Notes under the pieces: model-generated
Seen by the model: the letters and a program-made list of their open reading frames with translations, nothing else
Database searches by the model: none
What the model was told of the DNA's origin: nothing
NCBI RefSeq assembly: GCF_029813785.1
Contig: NZ_JARVKY010000008.1
Location: 124,001-188,000, forward strand
Source: Streptomyces sp. DH41
GTDB taxonomy: Bacteria > Actinomycetota > Actinomycetes > Streptomycetales > Streptomycetaceae
Direction of reading: 5' to 3'
DNA length: 64,000 nt
Shown: one piece after another, positions 25,564 through 34,213 of the stretch
How the letters are laid out: the number at the start of each line of letters is the position of its first letter
Numbering within the stretch: the first letter of the stretch is position 1
Translations under genes and position numbers: made by a program

Positions 25564-26521
25564 CTAGTGTTTGGGCGGTCCCGCGGCGACTATGGCTTGC
25601 GCCTCATCAAGCGTGGCGAGGTCGGGCATCGCCTCCAACCACCAGGTCGCGCCCCCTCTCCTCGTAGTCATCCAAGTCACCTTGTGGGACGGGGGCGTCG
25701 GGCCCCTTGGTACGCCCCGTCACCACAATGTCGTAGCCGGGGGGAGACGGCTGGGACGGGAAGGTGAGCCGAATGGCCCGGGACAAGTCCTCAGGACTGA
25801 GGGGATGGGCGTTGTCCCAGGGCATCCGCACAGGGAACAGACCATCGTGGCTGGCGGCTCGTCGGAAGGGGCGCCGTGGCTGCCGTACGCTTCGTTCCGC
25901 CGACCTGCGGCCACCGCCGCCGGCGGATGGTCCGGTGGCGGCCCGCTCCGCGTCGGGATCGTCGTACTGGATGGCGCCCGCTACCCAGATGGGCGGCGTG
26001 GGTAGGGGCGCAGGGAGGAAGGCGGGAGCGTCAACTTCTCGCGCGTGAAGGGAGGCTGGCTGCCCCTCGGTCGGTTTTCTCCACTGCACGGGCTTGCCTT
26101 CCCAGAACAGCTTCAGGAGTTCCAGACCGTCGTCGAGTGCTGCGGCACGTTCGGCCGACGTGGATAGCTCCCAGGTGGAGAAGTCGTACTCGGGTGGCCT
26201 GCCGAGTCCCACGCCGACGACGAGCCGCCCCTGGGACAATTCTTGGAGGGCGGCTGTCTCCCGGGCGACCTTCCAGGGGCGGCGGCGCGCCAGAGGTGTG
26301 ACGAGCGCGCCGATATGCCGGAGGCCGTCCGGTGCGGTCGCTGCCGCGATCGAGGCCAGTGCGATCTGGGGGTCCACTACCGGGATGTCGTCTGCGACGA
26401 AGAGATGGTCCCAGATGAAGAAGCCTTCCCATCCTGCTTGCTCGGCGTGTTGGGCGAGGCGGGTGAGGGCGGCGACCGAGCCATAGTTCCAGCAGTTGGG
26501 TACATAGATGCCGTACTTCAC
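25564..26521 (-). pseudogene. Luciferase-like (LLM) flavin oxidoreductase with C-terminal frameshift
   Basis: Start ATG 26521 (MKYGIYVPNCWNYGSVAAL). Barrel motifs: GWEGFFIWDHL, QELSQGRLVVGVGLG and DDGLELLKLFWEGKPV. As written it stops at 25607 with ...RGRDLVVGGDARPRHA. Removing one base near 25660 restores the family ending GATWWLEAMPDLATLDEAQA and a stop at 25564-25566. Between WVAG and RRPFRRAASHDG there are about 30 extra residues (QYDDPDAERAATGPSAGGGG and more) that I do not expect in the family. Whether it is functional is doubtful. Confidence 0.72.
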
Positions 26522-26531
26522 GCCTACCTCC

Positions 26532-28550
26532 TCAGCCGGTCGGATGGTGAGCTTCGTCGGGAGTCACTGGGAGCCCAGGTTGTGCGTGGCAGGACCCGCC
26601 GCCTTCCTCGGGACGTGGTGAGCGTGGCAGGTCGAGGCTTGGGTTCCGGTCGAAGAACCCAACGGGTTTGAGAGTGAAGCCGGTGTACTCCACTGGCATG
26701 ACCGGCCATTCTTCGGGGCGGGGTATGTGTGTGGTGCCGAATGTGTGCCAGAGCACTACGTCTTCGTCGGCCAACGACCGATCTTTAGCCTGCCATGCCG
26801 GCAGACCAGACCCTCCGGCGTGCTGGTTGGGGTAGTCGCCTGCGGCGTAGCGTTCTGCCGGGTCGTACTTGGTGACCCACAGGTGCTTGGTCGCGAAGGC
26901 GGCGCGTCGGGCGAGTGGGGAGTCCGGTTGGGCGAGCAGTACCGGTACTTGATTCGGCACCAGTTTGTAGGCGACAGGCTGGCCCAGTCTGTTACGGGAG
27001 TCGGAGTTGATCACCTTCCAGATGCGCGACACGGATGCCTCAGCCATACGGGCCCCCTCGGACTCGCGTCGCAGGACCGTACTGGCAGTGGTGAAGGCGT
27101 TCCCGTGTGGATTTCCCTCACCCATGGGGAGGGGCACGACATCCACTTCCTCGACGGTGTTGCGCACACCGTCGACCATCATGTCCAAGCGCATGTTGAA
27201 CAGGTGCTGGTGGTAGGGGGCAACGACGCCCGGCGCCACGGGAGTGGCGTGCGGGTTGTTTGTTCCTTCGTGTTGTGCATTTGCGAAGAGAATGCCGGTG
27301 AGCTTGGCTTCGAACTGGATGGTGCCGTCCTGGTAGAGATACCAGAAGAAGCCGTAGTCGTAGTTGCCGATCGCCGTGAACGTTGACAGGACGAGCCGTC
27401 GTGAGCGCCGTGTCTCGCTGACCCCGGTGAAGTAGTCGGTGTGCTTCCAGAGGACGCCATAGTCTTCTTCGTGCATGCACACAACGTTCGGGGCGGTGTA
27501 GGGACGTCCGTAGTCATCCGACATCACGGCGTCGAAGTAGTGGATGACACCGAGACAGTCGCAGCCGAGCGCCAGTGAGGTGGCGACCCGCCCCAGAAGG
27601 TCCTCACCCTCGTCGAAGTAGGTGACCCAGTACCGAGCTGGGTGCGGATCGGCGTAGGGGACGGCCAACTCGGCCATGGAGGCCCGGTAGATGATGGGCC
27701 GGTCTCGCTCACCCTCTCGGTAGGTGAGTTGGTGGAGCACCAGCCCTTCACGCTGGTCAAAACCGACCCGGAAGTGCCAGTTCTGCCATGACACGCAGCG
27801 GCCGTCGACCTGGAAGCTCGGTCCCTCTGGTTGTGTGATCTCCAACGGTTTGAGGGTTGTTCGCGGCGGGCCCCAGTCACCTTCACGGAAGTTGCCATGC
27901 TCCCGCGGCAACGGTGCGCTGCCGTAGTCATAGAGCTCGATGACGCGCCGCTCCACGAGATCGACGCTGGCGACGAGTCCTTCGACAGGATGTGCCCAGG
28001 GGCTGTCCTGCTCGTGCTCGCGCCAGAAGGTCAAAGCGCGCAGTACCCGGCGTCCCGTCTCGCCGGCATGGCCGAAGTTGCCCGGTGGTAAGCACAGGAT
28101 CACGCACAGGTCGGTGTCATGAATTCCGCGGGACGCCATGGCGGCCTTCCAGCGGGGGTCGGACCTGACGGCGTCCGTGACTGTTTGCCCCTCTTCCATG
28201 ACCAGGGGCGGCTGCCCGTAGGGATGATGCGCAGTGTCGACGGGCGTCCAGGAGAGCAACTCCCGTTGTGTTACCGAGACGACTGCCTCGTGCACGGAGC
28301 CGGTGGCCGTGTCGATCAAAACCGCGTCGATAGTGCGCTCTACCGGGTCGCCGGGAAGATGGGAGAGCACGTCCGACTTGGGCGGCTCCCGAAGCTGCAT
28401 GACGGTGAAGCGGGTGGTCTCGCTGACTTTGCCGGCATCGACCAGGACATCCCGGGCGGCTGTGATCTCCGCCGCCGTGACCGGATCCAGAGGGTGGGAG
28501 ACCTGCTGGTTAGACGGTTCGGACGTTGGGGGCGTCGAATCAGTCAACAC
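26532..28550 (-). CDS. Copper-containing primary amine oxidase
   Basis: 672 residues, a normal family length. Catalytic Asp in YFDEGEDLLGR (Asp313), TPQ cofactor precursor Tyr397 in IGNYDYGFFWYLY, copper ligands His447 and His449 in PYHQHLFNM, and the third His in TTHIPRPEEWPVMP. All key residues are present, so the enzyme should convert primary amines (tyramine or phenethylamine in related Arthrobacter enzymes) to aldehyde, ammonia and peroxide. The C-terminal 30 residues (PEEGGGSCHAQPGLPVTPDE) are low-complexity. It is the first gene of the cargo operon. Confidence 0.93.
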   Translation of the reverse strand: MLTDSTPPTSEPSNQQVSHPLDPVTAAEITAARDVLVDAGKVSETTRFTVMQLREPPKSDVLSHLPGDPVERTIDAVLIDTATGSVHEAVVSVTQRELLSWTPVDTAHHPYGQPPLVMEEGQTVTDAVRSDPRWKAAMASRGIHDTDLCVILCLPPGNFGHAGETGRRVLRALTFWREHEQDSPWAHPVEGLVASVDLVERRVIELYDYGSAPLPREHGNFREGDWGPPRTTLKPLEITQPEGPSFQVDGRCVSWQNWHFRVGFDQREGLVLHQLTYREGERDRPIIYRASMAELAVPYADPHPARYWVTYFDEGEDLLGRVATSLALGCDCLGVIHYFDAVMSDDYGRPYTAPNVVCMHEEDYGVLWKHTDYFTGVSETRRSRRLVLSTFTAIGNYDYGFFWYLYQDGTIQFEAKLTGILFANAQHEGTNNPHATPVAPGVVAPYHQHLFNMRLDMMVDGVRNTVEEVDVVPLPMGEGNPHGNAFTTASTVLRRESEGARMAEASVSRIWKVINSDSRNRLGQPVAYKLVPNQVPVLLAQPDSPLARRAAFATKHLWVTKYDPAERYAAGDYPNQHAGGSGLPAWQAKDRSLADEDVVLWHTFGTTHIPRPEEWPVMPVEYTGFTLKPVGFFDRNPSLDLPRSPRPEEGGGSCHAQPGLPVTPDEAHHPTG

Positions 28551-28556
28551 GTATGA

Positions 28557-29325
28557 CTACTCCAGGTTCGGGCGCGTCCGGCTGGACGCGGCTCGCGTAT
28601 ACGTCATCGCAAGCCTGGTGGGCAGTTCAATTCTGGACACAGCGAAGAAGGCTACTCTTGGCCGTATACGGATGGTGGCTGAAACTAGGTTGACCAGCAA
28701 GCTATCTGGGTGTGGCCCGAGATGTCCTACGGATTTCTGCACGACATCGAGGTCCTGGGACGGCGGATCGGCGAGCCGTGGCAGGCCCTGCAACCCGCCA
28801 AGTTCCTGGATGACCGCCACCAGGTGCATCCGGTAGCCGGGGCTGCTGTCGCGGATCACGACGCCGTGCTTGTCCCGTACCTTCTTGCGAAGTTCCAGGT
28901 AGGCAGCACAGTGCTGCTGCGTTACCTCCGTGAGATTGTCCACGCCCTGTTCGGTGAGCCAGTTGAGCCAGCCCGTCAGCATGGTCAGCCGCCCGTGCAC
29001 TGTGGCTATCTGCACGGGTATTCGGAAGGCGTGGGCAAGTTCCCGTACTGCTGGGTGGTCCGGTGCGAGCCTCGCGAAGATGAACTCCTTCGCGAGGTCC
29101 CTCCACTGGGGATTGAGGATCTCGGTGAAGGACAGGATCCGCGCGTAGCGTGCAAGGTACCGCGGCATCCCGATGACGCCGGTGAAGTCCCAGATTGCGT
29201 CGTCGAAGTGAGGATGTGGGCCCGAGCCGTGGACTGGGACCGGCCGCGGCGCACACGTCTTCACCTCGAAAGACGGAAGGTGAAAAGGCAGCCGCGAGGC
29301 TGGTGGGCCGGTGCAGGGTGGTCAT
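28557..29325 (-). pseudogene. Third recombinase of the trio, frameshifted and truncated
   Basis: ATG 29325 overlaps the stop of the second recombinase (ATGA), giving MTTLHRPTSLAAAFSP. The frame is then broken near 29220-29260, and coding continues in another frame (FDDAIWDFTGVIGMPRYLAR, KEFIFARLAPDHP, TMLTGWLNWLTEQGVDNLTE). This is a helical core-binding region of a large tyrosine recombinase. No catalytic Arg-His-Arg-Tyr domain follows: after LVAVIQELGGL the sequence loses family character and stops next to the amine oxidase promoter. Confidence 0.7.
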
Positions 29326-31100
29326 ACGGTGTGCTCCTCAGGTCGCAGGGGAAGCTCGGCGTCGGAGTCGGTAACCTCGGCAGCGGCTATCCGTAGCGCG
29401 TGCTCGGAGAAGTACCGGTCGGGGGTCAGGATCTCGTCGAGACGGTGGGCGAACGGGCCGAAGACGGAGATGAACTCGGCAGTGGTCATCTGCTGCCACT
29501 GGCGGGAGAAGAACGCCCGTAGTCGCAGCAGGCTCGGCAGATGGCGGGGGGCGAACAAGGCCAGCGGGCACAGCAGGCACACCCACGGGCGTGCCGGACA
29601 GGGCTTGCCCTTCGGCCCGTGGAGCCCCGACAGCTGATCTCCACATGCCGCGGTGAATACGTCGCGTTCCCCGGACAGGAGCTGCGCCAAGGCGTTGTCA
29701 TCCAGGCCGAGCCGCTTCATGTGCTCGGGATAGTTCTCCACCAGGTCGGCCACTTCAGCGGCGGCCAGCACCAGGGGCGGCATCGCCCGGCGGACGAGGT
29801 CCTGCTGCGCCTGGGCGATGATGTCCTCCGCCGCTTCGCGCTGAGCCGGCGTCGTGTTCGTCAGGTAGTGGTCCCCCTCGACGCCGGGGGACCGGTTCGG
29901 ATCCAGCGTGGACCGGCGGCTGCCGCGCCAGTGCGTCCGGTCTTTCAGCGCATCGTGGGTAGTGCGGATGCGGTGCAGGTGAAGGGCCAGGGGCAGACCG
30001 TCGTCACCAGTCATCTGCGTGGGACGCCCGTCCTCGTCGACGGCTTGGCGCCGCTCCACCCAGGCGCATATGGACAGGCGCGTCGCCGGCTTGGCCAGCC
30101 ATCGCTCCCCCGACCATGTGCCGCTCGGCGTGAAACGCACCCAGAGTTCGGAGCGCAGTTCCTCGGGCGCGAAGCGGCGGGCCACCGACGAGTGATCGAG
30201 CCACTGTTCCAGCAGGCGAGTGGCCCGACGTGACAGAGCAAGGCTCTCCGCCGCCGTGCGGCCCTTGACGTAGCTGAGGAGGATCTTCTCGTCACCCGCC
30301 CACTCGATGTCGGTAAGTCCCAGTTCCGCGATCCCGTCCGGCACGACCCCGGTGTAGGCGCCGAACAGCAGCTGATAGGCGATGACCACATCCAGGGTCG
30401 GGATCAGCGGATCCAGCACCGCGCGAAGACCGACCCCGTATCTCTGCCGGAAGGGGGAGGAGCCGCAGTCTGCCATCTCGCTGACGAGCGGGTTGGGCCC
30501 GTCGTGAAGCACCAGCCAGTGATGGGCAGTGCGCTCGCGGAGCGAAGCCCCTGGACCGTCAGCTGACGAAGCCTGCTCACGGGCCGCGCAGAACGCGCGG
30601 AAGGCGCCATTGACCTCGTCCCGGCAGGTACGGATGAGCCGAGCCCATTCGGCCTCGCTGTACGGCTGGTGCGAGCCGTACCGCTCGCCCGTGTTGAACA
30701 GCCGGCCATCGACGAACGCGCGCACATCCGGCGCCAAAATCTGGGCCTGGTCATCCGCGCAACGCAACATCGCCCGCAGCGCGCTCTCCTGGGAGGAACG
30801 CACCCCTTGCCGCCAGTACCGGGCGAGGAGCGCGCGCGTCAGGTCGGAGACACCGCCGGAGAACCCGAACTCGACCAGCCAGTCGGTAAAGCCGCGGACG
30901 GCCGTGAGGTAGAGCTCGAAGCCTCCCGCACTGTCGACCTGCCCGTGCGGATGGACAAGATCCGTAGCGCCTTCCAGCAGAGTGCGTGCCAGCCCCGGGA
31001 GCTCCACTGGCCGCTGCACGCGCAGGCGGCGGCGGTACTCCGATCCGTCGCTGAAGATGCAGTGCACCCCCAGCGGGTCAGGGGTGACGGTGGCCGGCAT
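29322..31100 (-). CDS. Tyrosine recombinase, second of the trio
   Basis: 592 residues, coupled to the upstream recombinase (TGATG at 31102-31098). N-terminal helical arm and core-binding region (GFELYLTAVRGFTDWLVEFG), then a catalytic-like half with LLFGAYTGVVPDGIAELGLT, HLHRIRTTHDAL and DHYLTNTTPA. The usual Arg of box I (TGxRxxE) appears to be replaced (TGVVP), so catalysis may depend on its partner. A Cys-rich ending (CPARPWVCLLCPLALF) is typical of the long middle protein of such trios. Tn554 TnpB is of similar size. Confidence 0.78.
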   Translation of the reverse strand: MPATVTPDPLGVHCIFSDGSEYRRRLRVQRPVELPGLARTLLEGATDLVHPHGQVDSAGGFELYLTAVRGFTDWLVEFGFSGGVSDLTRALLARYWRQGVRSSQESALRAMLRCADDQAQILAPDVRAFVDGRLFNTGERYGSHQPYSEAEWARLIRTCRDEVNGAFRAFCAAREQASSADGPGASLRERTAHHWLVLHDGPNPLVSEMADCGSSPFRQRYGVGLRAVLDPLIPTLDVVIAYQLLFGAYTGVVPDGIAELGLTDIEWAGDEKILLSYVKGRTAAESLALSRRATRLLEQWLDHSSVARRFAPEELRSELWVRFTPSGTWSGERWLAKPATRLSICAWVERRQAVDEDGRPTQMTGDDGLPLALHLHRIRTTHDALKDRTHWRGSRRSTLDPNRSPGVEGDHYLTNTTPAQREAAEDIIAQAQQDLVRRAMPPLVLAAAEVADLVENYPEHMKRLGLDDNALAQLLSGERDVFTAACGDQLSGLHGPKGKPCPARPWVCLLCPLALFAPRHLPSLLRLRAFFSRQWQQMTTAEFISVFGPFAHRLDEILTPDRYFSEHALRIAAAEVTDSDAELPLRPEEHTV

Positions 31101-32560
31101 CAGACCACCGCCGGTTCGTCGTCGAACTCAGTCTCGAGCTCCAGCTCGGCCTCCCCGTCTAGCAGACCGTACTCCCTGCCGACCCGCCGATACAGGGATG
31201 TGAACAGGCGGAGCACGTCCAAGCGGTGGAGGTACGCTTCCGTGGTCAGGGAACTGGTATGTCCGAGCAGATCCCGCAGAATCAGCAGCGGTTCCTGGGT
31301 CCGCAGATAGTGCGCCAGGGCGGCATCGTCATCGGTGTCGCGGACCTGCCGAGCAGCCTGCTCGTACCAGCCGCGCATCAGCCGCGCCATGGTCGCCATC
31401 GCCATGGTGTGACGCAGCCGGTGCGGATTGACGTGCGGGAAACGCGGCTCGTAACGCTCGCGGATGCGATCGGAGGTCCTGGCGAAGACCGTGGCCCATC
31501 CGGTGAACGGACGTCCCTGGCCCCACACCGACAGCAGCATCGAACCCCCCTCCGGGGCGACCAGACGCCGCCGCTCGTCAGGGCCGAGCGAACTCCATTG
31601 CACACGAACCCCGTTGACGCGTCCGCCCCGCTGGTCGGCGTCCGTCACGAACAGCGGCTCTCCCCAGCGGGCTGGCGGGCGCCACGACGATCCGAACGTC
31701 GCCGCTGCCCGGTCGAGGGCGATGTATGAGTGCAGCTCAGCCAGCGAGTCGTAATCGATCCACGATTCGCGGTACTTGCTTCCCTTGGTGACCCCGGAAG
31801 GGACCGGGAAGGAGACCGGCACCGCAGTCCGCCGCGAGGGAAGCAGGGGTACCTCGCAGACCAGCAGGTACGTGTACTCCTGGCTGCGTAGTCCGCTGGC
31901 GACGATCATCCGGCCGACCGCCGAGTTCCGGGCCAACTCCCGTCCTCGGTAGCGCATATCGCGCTCCCCGTCAGGATCCAACCCCGCCAACGCCTTGAGA
32001 AAGATGTCCGTGAAGTCGTCGTCGAGATACTTGATCGTCACATGAGGCTTGGCCTGGCGCCGCCGTGACTGGTTGACCCGCCCGCGACGGACTTGCCCCT
32101 TGAAGGCCCAGACCGCCTGCCGGTACGTGAACGGCTCGGAGTCTGCGTACTCCTCATCCTTCGCCCACTTGTAGAACCCCGCCAGAATCCCCATGTTCTG
32201 GTTCCACGTGGACGCCTCGAAGCGATGCTTGATGGGTCCCTGCGCTCGATAGACGGAGTACGCGCCCAACACCGCCTTCAGACGACGCCGCGTGTCGAAC
32301 AGGGCGACTCCGTGCTCGGATATGAACTCCAGCCACTCACGCACCGTACGCACGTAGTAGGGCCACGAATTTGGCGATGGGCATCCATTCGCTGGCAGCT
32401 CGCAGGCCCAGCAGTTGATCACGGTAGTGGGACGGACGCCGTTGCTGTCTTCGAAGAGAAGGTCGTCGTCGAACAGCAACGGCATCCCCTCCGGGATCGC
32501 CGGCCTGAACGCAAGTCCCCAGGACTCCCAGCCCGCTGATGAGTACGTCGATTGGTGCAT
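31100..32560 (-). CDS. Tyrosine recombinase, first of the trio
   Basis: 486 residues from ATG 32560; TTG 32599 is an alternative start, and neither has a good ribosome binding site. Core-binding segment YYVRTVREWLEFISEHG. Catalytic boxes: Arg in VASGLRSQEYTYLL, HRLRHTMAMATMARL, LLGHTSSLTTEAYLHRL with the Tyr nucleophile. All residues are present, so this enzyme should be competent. It sits about 60 bp from the right end of the insertion, the usual place for the leading recombinase. Confidence 0.88.
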   Translation of the reverse strand: MHQSTYSSAGWESWGLAFRPAIPEGMPLLFDDDLLFEDSNGVRPTTVINCWACELPANGCPSPNSWPYYVRTVREWLEFISEHGVALFDTRRRLKAVLGAYSVYRAQGPIKHRFEASTWNQNMGILAGFYKWAKDEEYADSEPFTYRQAVWAFKGQVRRGRVNQSRRRQAKPHVTIKYLDDDFTDIFLKALAGLDPDGERDMRYRGRELARNSAVGRMIVASGLRSQEYTYLLVCEVPLLPSRRTAVPVSFPVPSGVTKGSKYRESWIDYDSLAELHSYIALDRAAATFGSSWRPPARWGEPLFVTDADQRGGRVNGVRVQWSSLGPDERRRLVAPEGGSMLLSVWGQGRPFTGWATVFARTSDRIRERYEPRFPHVNPHRLRHTMAMATMARLMRGWYEQAARQVRDTDDDAALAHYLRTQEPLLILRDLLGHTSSLTTEAYLHRLDVLRLFTSLYRRVGREYGLLDGEAELELETEFDDEPAVV

Positions 32561-32661
32561 GGCCGATGAGTACCAATGCAACCCAGCTGAGTGCAACAAA
32601 CAAACGAGCAGGTCAGGTGGTACCTCAGACGGTAAGCGACACCGTCGTTAAGCGAGAACAA

Positions 32662-33343
32662 GCCGCTGATACGCCCGGTAGGTCTTGCGCTCCACCCGGT
32701 TCACCCCGTCCCCGAGCCCGAGCAGGACCTCGTCGACCGCACCCGCCAACTCGCGCATCGCCGCGCCCTGGACATCAGCCGCCGACTGGGCAACCGCCTG
32801 GCGCCGTGCCCGGCGGGCCACCTGCACGCCGCCGCTCACGGAGGCCACGGTCTCAAGCCCGAGCAGGTCCCTGCCGAAGAGTCGGTAGCGAACCAGGTCG
32901 ATCGACCTCCGGTGCTCGCGCACGGCATGCACGTCGTAGCGGGTGAAGTCGCCGGCGATGCAGATCAGGCGTGGTCCGCTCCACAGGACCTGGGACGCGG
33001 CCGTCACCCCGAGCCGGTCGCGGACCAGGTGCTCGAACTCCGCCCGGTGGTCCATCAGCCAGGCCAGGTAGAACAGGCCCTGGTTGATGACGCCGGCGTC
33101 CGTGGCGCGCTTGTACTCGATGATGACCGGCGATCCGTTCTCGTCCAGCCCGAGCGAGTCGATCCGGCCCCCGTGGGCGGGCCCCGTGCTGTACTCGCTC
33201 GCCAGGAACCGGACGCCCAGCAGCGTCTCCATGTGCGCCTCGACAAGGCCCTGCACATCGGCCTCGATCTCAGCAAGACGCGGCATGACCTCCGTCATGC
33301 CGCTGTTCGTCGTGTCCGTGCGGAACAGCTTCAGGCCCGACAC
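32662..33343 (-). pseudogene. N-terminal part of a DUF5655-type nuclease gene
   Basis: Starts at GTG 33343 with GAGGAGGGGAA upstream. Encodes SGLKLFRTDTTNSG, a PD-(D/E)XK-like nuclease core (GGRIDSLGLDENGSPVIIEY, then KRA) and helical regions up to KTYRAYQRL, where element DNA begins. The current frame ends with three extra codons at 32648. The rest of the gene is at 20867-21084. The intact 299-residue protein is a predicted nucleic-acid-processing nuclease of unknown role, widespread in actinobacteria. Confidence 0.85.
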
Positions 33344-33502
33344 CTTCCCCTCCTCGGCTCGAAGATCACCAACGCCGACGGGGTGCGGCATTGTTTCAGC
33401 GAAAGCCTTCGGGGGCGTGAAGATAGTGTGAGACCCTACGTACTGCCCGATCCGGGAGCGCTCGCGTCCCCCGGTCACCGGGAATCCGCGATTCCCCCAT
33501 GT

Positions 33503-33523
33503 GTCCCCCGCGACCCGGGGGAC
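33503..33523. terminator. Short GC hairpin between DUF5655 and tRNA remnant
   Basis: GTCCCCC / GGGGGAC, a 7-bp perfect stem with a 7-base loop. It lies 5' of both flanking genes, so it may be a regulatory or processing structure rather than a terminator. Confidence 0.3.
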
Positions 33524-33553
33524 AGATTCCGGAAGCTGCGTTTACGCAGGTCA

Positions 33554-33597
33554 GCCCCCGTAGCTCAGTGGATAGAGCACGTGCCTTCTAAGCGCCT
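33554..33597 (+). pseudogene. tRNA-Arg(TCT), 5' half only
   Basis: GCCCCCGTAGCTCAGTGGAT followed by AGAGC, a short stem and CTTCTAA give the acceptor 5' strand, D arm and anticodon loop with TCT. After the anticodon stem the sequence diverges: no variable loop, T arm (GGTTCGA) or matching CGGGGGC acceptor strand is found. A tRNA cut just after the anticodon is a typical scar of site-specific integration or deletion. Confidence 0.7.
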
Positions 33598-34150
33598 GCT
33601 CTACAAACCCGAGCGTGACTGTCGTTGCTGATACCGGCAGTGACATTGGCTAGGGACGAAGCATGCAGTCGGCATCACGTTGACGTCTCCAAACCCTGCG
33701 GCGTGCGTGGCTCCACGAAGGCCCACGGTGGCTGGCGTCATCCGGGCTGACGAACCGGCCGACCATCTGGCCAGGGCGATGTTGGCGCTCCTGGACGGCC
33801 TACAGCTTCGGTGAATGCACGAACCCACCGTAGACATCGTCGCCATCGCCGAGACATTCACGCGGATACTCGCACCATCATCCGGCGTCCAGCAGGAAGA
33901 GGAGACAGCCGAATGACGCCGCCCCCCTGCGAGGATGACCGATTCGTTCGCGCTCCAAGGACCGTCCTCGGTGTGGGTGCTGGTTCTGCCCCCACATTGC
34001 CTGTTGTGTCACTGGGGTGGCTGGGGTCGCCTCAGCTCGGTGGTGCAGCCCGCTAACCGCGGCGGTGGACCGGTTCGCCATCCTCGACCGTGTGTCACAA
34101 CCGGAGGAGCTGGTCGCAGCGATCCTGCTCCTTACCTTCGGCGTCACCCC
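33598..34150. other. Decayed intergenic DNA with gene scraps
   Basis: No intact gene. At 33720-33937 (plus) a TetR-like C-terminus can be read (DHLARAMLALLDGLQLR, TGA, MHEPTVDIVAIAETFTRIL); the TGA at 33812-33814 stands where such proteins usually have Trp. At about 34065-34150, AVDRFAILDRVSQPEELVAA resembles the end of an SDR. Both identifications rest on remembered family patterns. Confidence 0.35.
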
Positions 34151-34152
34151 GT

Positions 34153-34180
34153 GCCGCTCACCGGCAGCCCGGTGAGCGGC
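34153..34180 (-). terminator. Hairpin terminator downstream of the monooxygenase
   Basis: Perfect 12-bp inverted repeat GCCGCTCACCGG / CCGGTGAGCGGC with a CAGC loop, 34 bp after the stop of the minus-strand monooxygenase gene. Confidence 0.7.
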
Positions 34181-34213
34181 GCACCTAGACGGACGGTGGT
34201 CCGAAGACCTTCC

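Larger units (their letters stand above)
21085..32661. mobile_element. Recombinase-trio insertion element with metabolic cargo
   Basis: About 11.6 kb inserted in the DUF5655 gene. AACA occurs at both junctions (21081-21084 and 32657-32660), and an inverted GACGGTGTC lies about 15 bp inside each end. The right end carries three translationally coupled recombinase genes reading inward, as in Tn554-like and RIT (recombinase-in-trio) elements. The third is broken, so the element is probably immobile. Cargo genes lie at 21.6-28.6 kb. Exact edges are uncertain by one or two bases. Confidence 0.8.

Noticed and set aside
33601..34147. Small open frames between the tRNA remnant and the monooxygenase
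   Set aside because: No ribosome binding sites or coherent domains; fragments of TetR- and SDR-like sequence cross several frames, so no intact gene is called.
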